A stretch of DNA of 64,000 bases from Dermatemys mawii (taxonomy: Eukaryota; Chordata; Testudines; Dermatemydidae), in the NCBI GenBank assembly GCA_007922305.1, contig ML677358.1, positions 17,967,327 to 18,031,326 on the forward strand. Reading direction: 5' to 3'. The position numbers and the translations under genes are program-made. This document shows, piece after piece, positions 59,426 through 64,000 of this stretch. The notes beneath the pieces were generated by a model. That model made no database searches. It saw only the letters and a program-made list of their open reading frames with translations, and was not told the origin of the DNA. How positions within the stretch are numbered: position 1 is the first letter of the stretch; the number at the start of each line of letters is the position of its first letter.

Positions 59426-62400
59426 TTGTCATAACAGTTACATAGCTACCCAGCCCCCTCACACAAGGAATCTCTCTGCTAGTTTTGTTGTTGATTCCAG
59501 AATGTTGTTTTCTGATTTCACAACCCTCCACCCACTTGCTGACCTGACCACTCACTTTGCGTCTCCTCCCGCAAGTTCCTGAAATGCTGACCTTGTTTTC
59601 AAGAAAAAGGTTTGCAACGAAGAAATAGGCAATCCCTTCTCTTGTCCACCTCCTCTGGAATTTAATAGCTACAGGAAGTACATACTCCAGTTAGTGCAAC
59701 TGGTCAGGCACTGATGGCTTAACCACCATGCGCTGTGCCAACCTATCAAGGCTTCTGTAGGCTATGCCTGAAACACAAGGGTTCTGGAAAGTTCAGGGAT
59801 TTAGGAATAGGTTATGGAGCCTTATGCCTCTAGCTCATTGACGTTGAATCTGCCTCTGATATGTAGTTATTGAAAGTCCTTATGCTCTGCTGGGCAGTTT
59901 TGTGGCCTACTTGGAAGTTGTTGGCATTGGCAGCTCTTTTCTTCTAGCGGACAGGTGTTCGCATTGCCAAAATGAGCATCCCAGATGGGGTAGAGTGGAT
60001 AGTTTTGCAGGGAGTCTCAGTGCAGAGGATAAGGAGTGAATAGGTCTGAACAACTGAGGTACCCTTCTGGCCTGTTAGGTGGTCGCCCCAGGTCAGGCTT
60101 AAGGTAGGTCAAAGTGCATGAGGGAGAAATGCTCACTGGCCCTACCTGTATACCTGTTCTGCAACTAAAAGGATCTGTGGGTGAAAACCTGGCCTCACTG
60201 AAGTCAAGGGCAAAACTCCCATTGATTTTAATGGGGTCAGGATTTTACTCTACCTATTTGTCTGGTTCCTATATGGCCTCCATTACTTGAGTATCTGAGT
60301 GCCTCTCCCTGTTCTTCACCTGACATCTTTCACTAGTGTTATCTTTGTTTAATAGAGGGAGGAGGGGAGGGAAATGAAAATTATATACCATCTTGATTCC
60401 ACGGCACTGTACAGTATATCTGAAATATTTGAAATTTAAATCATTACCAGCAGACTATGAACAGTTTCCACAAGCAGTCACAGACCCAACCATTAACATA
60501 ATTCTCCCTTTTATTCCTCATCACTCCAGGTCTATGTGCTGTATTCTAGTGTCTTGTTTGTTTTAGCCATTCTTCAGCATTTTAAGCTTGTACTTTTCTG
60601 GCTAAAAAAAAAATAAATAAAATTTTAAAAAATCAATTTTGATCACATCCAATTTGATATTCATCTGTCCCTCTCCAATTTTCCCTCTCTTTACCTTAAT
60701 TTTGGCTTTTTTTTTACCTCAGAGAACATTGAGAATTCTGTCTTCAGGCTTCTGGATTAGACAGAAGACTGATAGGATAATGATGATAGTATGTTAAATG
60801 CTATCTATGTAAATCAGCTCCATCAATGAATACAAGATGCAGCTACATTAGATCCCTTTTTGACATACATTTTCATTTTTTAAGGAAGAGAATATTGGAT
60901 TGTTATTAAGCTACTTTAGAAAAATCTTTGCATTACCAGGCACATTACTATTGTGCATAAAGTCATATTAAATTTTGGGATGATGTACAACATCATTTTC
61001 TTTTAAAGGCTGCTTTTAACCTCATGGTATCTTCTTTTTCACTTCTGCTGAGGGTTTTGTTTATGATAACCAGTGACTGGGAAGGGAAAGGGATATTCTT
61101 TATTATGCTTTATGCTTCTTGGAGTAGATAGATCTGAATTTGCGCCTGTTGTAAGAAACAAGCCTTGGCAGAGGCAGAAAATTGCTGTTACAACGCGTCT
61201 GTTTCAAATGCCTGGGAAAATAGTCAGTTTCTCAGCAGACACCCTGAAACTCAAACTCAGACTCTGCTGGACCAAAGCGTGCGGGAAAGAACTTGCAAGA
61301 TCAATGACCCACTCATTGGAAATCTCCTGCCAACAGACCCCTCCCACTCAGAGTTTTTTGTTTTGTTACTGAAACAAGATATTTTCATGTTCCCCTTTGC
61401 TGAACTCAGAAACGAAGGAACAAAATTTACTCCTAACGGATCAGAGTTCCAGCTGATGAGTGTCAGTGTAACTCCATTAAAATCAATGGAGATACACTGA
61501 TTTACACCAGCTCAGGATATGGTATAATTAAAATTAATCTTTAGCCTGAGACCAAGTCAGGATATTTTTAACTTAAAAGATTAATAATTTTGTAAAGAAA
61601 GTAACGAGTGTCTGAAACAAGGGGATTATAATGGAAATCACTGGAAACATAACAGGGAAGAAGGCAGAAAATAAAGGCATTACAATTTAGTACCTTCATG
61701 CTCTAAAAGTCGATAAATAAAAATATCACCCCTTGGCATCGATGTTTCCATTGTGATTATACAGTCGTAGGTGACGTTTAATTACTTTGACACATGCATT
61801 CAACTTATCTAACAGCTAGTGAACTGAATGCTCAGATTAATACGATTTCCTAGTAGGAAATATTTGTTAGTAACAGTGTGTATGTGTTGGAATTGGGCCT
61901 CAACCAAAACCTCATTTCTGAATACCCACATCTTTAGTTCTGAATCCACACTTTGAAACTCCAATCTATTAGACAGGTAGAAATACATGCACCAGCTATA
62001 CAGACTGTTTTACGCTGGGTGCCTGCGTGCATACACTCACACAGTTAAATTATTAGCCTGTTGATGCTGTTATGTCAGAAGGGATGAGAGTTTGAGTCAC
62101 ATTGAAGGAATAAAGGGGTTTTTTAAAACATGAGCTAGATGGCAAAGTTCGCATTTAATAATTTTGGTAATAAATGGCAACCTAAATATGTCTGGAATGA
62201 TTTAGTACCTATGAACCATGGAGCTGAAAAATGTAGATGAGGCTAATTAACCAACTCCCCACCCCCACAGCACTCCCCAAATGTGCTCTTGTTTCTGCTG
62301 TTTGTATGCTAACACCATATGTTCTGAAGTTTTGGCATCACTTGGGTTATTCAGTTCCATGTGTCATCTTTAACACAAATAAGTAGAGACACTGAGCCTG

Positions 62401-63647
62401 CAGAGCTCAATAGCCAGACAGATTCAGCGTGAGCAACACAGGCATCAAGACAAGATGAGGTCAGAAAGAGCATTCACGGGGACTTAATGTGCTCCACTGC
62501 TCCATCTTTATAAAGCTCCTTATTGATTGTTTAGCCACATGGCACTGTCCCTGTTCTTACCATGAACCTCATTATAATGCTCTGAGCTGAATCAGGCCCT
62601 CAAATCTACTGCAGAATGTAATGGATTTCTGATGTTTCCTTATTTGGGCCCAAACTGTGCAAATTTGTACATGGATGTAGTTTTGTACATGGCCAAGTTA
62701 TGCATGCCGAGCACCTGAAAAATACACATGAGCTGAGGGTTCAAAGGTGTATGTGCATGCAAATTCCTGACTTCTGCATGTGCAAAACAGTGTTTTACAC
62801 CCACAGCTGATGCAGGTGCAACTATATGTATGCACTTTTTCATGCTTAGGTTTCTAAAATGGAGGGAAAGGGGGTTGCTTTTCGTTCGTTTCCAGAGCCT
62901 GAAAGAAGGACACGTTGTCAATGATCTAAATCCACTTCTCTGGGTAAATCTTCCATTACTAACAATTCAGAGTGGGATTTCCAAAGGAGCCAATGGGAAT
63001 TAACTATCTGATTTCCATTTAATTTCAATAGGATTTGGGTGTCTAAAGACCCTTGGTGCTGTTGAAAACCACAATCTAAAAGCAACTACAGTGGCTGCTT
63101 TTTAACCTACCAAGGGGGAGTGAGATGGTATTAGTGTCACTTCTCCATCAAGATGTCCAATATCTGTAAGCAGGAAACTTTTCATATCTGGCTAATATCC
63201 TAAAAGTGTGATTCAGGCATTTGCCCAGATGGGTCAGACAAAGTATTATCTCGTTAGCATTCAGCACCACTGCCAGAGAAGGGAGGCAAAGCAAACCCAA
63301 CAGAACACACAAAGGAAAGGAGATAAAAGAGCAGGGAAAAGGGGGAGAAAAGGTTTCTCAACTCTGCTGTACATTTTCTCTTTTGAAAGGATCCCCTGCC
63401 TGGTCCGAACCCCTGCGCAGCAAAAGTGAATGAGCAACGGCACAGACACATCTGGCGTGCAGATGTGTGGTACTCATTTGCCAGACAGGCAGCCGCAGCC
63501 AAATTTGTTTATCACCCACCATTGTTGCAGAAAGCGAAAGGAGAGGATATTGATGTTAATTGGGACTTAATCCTCCTGACTGACGAGTGCATGCCTGAGT
63601 CAGGGCTAATCCCCGATTTCCCCCTCCCATTTTGCTGCAGCACAGGC
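59426..63647. other. AT-rich DNA, no gene recognised
   Basis: Mostly unique-looking. The GAAGTCAA/TTGATTTTAATGG motif recurs at 60198-60240 and 61474-61492. No domain in any frame. Confidence 0.3.
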
Positions 63648-64000
63648 AGTGGTGCTGGGACGTTTTTAGGAGTGGGAGTCCTGAAAGTCAGCCCTCTTAC
63701 CCCTGTCCATCCCACGCTGGGAGCAGGGCTGTGTCTCCAGGAAGTGGGGGACCCAGAGAGGGGTGAGGGGCTGAGGCCACATCTGGGGGTCGGCGTGAGG
63801 CCTGGCCAGAGCTGGAACCCCATATATGAGGCTAAGAGCAGAGCCCCAGCCCTGGGGCCAGGAGTGGAGCCCTGGGAGAGGACCCCCACTGAGCTGGGGG
63901 CCGGGTGCGGGGCCCCGGGCATGGGGCCAGTGGCCAGGACCTGAACCCCAGGTGAGGTGAGAGGCTGGGGAGTGGAGTGTGGGTGGAAGGCCAGGAGCAG
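63648..64000. mobile_element. GC-rich interspersed repeat, cut by window end
   Basis: It starts near ggtgctgggacgtttttagg and gtgggagtcctgaaagtcag, text I recognise from a repeated sauropsid element, and passes into G-rich sequence with many ggggcc words. The 172-codon frame here is compositional. Confidence 0.4.

Noticed and set aside
63426..63944. 172-codon frame on the + strand
   Set aside because: G-rich repeat at the window end; no domain.

Overview
This is a stretch of vertebrate nuclear DNA with no protein-coding gene that I can recognise. The repeats point to a sauropsid, most likely a turtle: many CR1 LINE copies with the 'TATGTTCTTATG'-type 3' end, short foldback elements ending in 'AACACGGCTAC', TA-flanked MITEs with AGGGTGACCAG ends, hAT elements starting CAGGGGTGGGC, and old MIR-like SINEs. 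The species call rests on recognising repeat families, not on a search. The window is probably intergenic or intronic. The longest open frames lie in repeats or low-complexity DNA.

Layout. 1-7.8 kb: mostly AT-rich unique DNA with old repeat fragments and a MIR-like SINE. 7.8-9.3 kb: a long antisense CR1. 10.8-12 kb: a cluster of MIR-like and MITE copies. 12-16.8 kb: AT-rich, little recognised. 17.7-19.7 kb: two foldback retroelements and a sense CR1 with a 236-codon reverse-transcriptase C-terminal frame. 20.1-24.2 kb: a MITE, then a small antisense LTR provirus (20437-23507), then another antisense CR1. 24.8-37 kb: SINEs, CR1 fragments, a Tigger-like MITE, a hAT-like element and microsatellites. 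40.7-43 kb: LINE, CR1, foldback and MITE copies. 46.1-46.3 kb: an AT palindrome block. 53.7-54.7 kb: a hAT element nested in a SINE. 57-64 kb: MITEs, a CR1 tail and a GC-rich repeat cut by the window end.

The outstanding object is the provirus. It has a perfect 5-bp target duplication (aggca), a primer binding site matching the 3' end of a tRNA-Ser, and a degraded gag/protease-like interior without reverse transcriptase. Its two LTRs differ in an extraordinary way. In the left copy (the provirus 3' LTR) and about 230-270 bp of adjoining interior, nearly every C of the + strand has become T (G-to-A in the proviral sense strand), while the 5' LTR is unaffected. The change stops at the host junction, spares many GpC cytosines, and spares a C-run able to pair with a nearby G-run. 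This is what a single-strand cytidine deaminase acting on the minus-strand cDNA before integration would leave, apparently caught at a defined step of reverse transcription.
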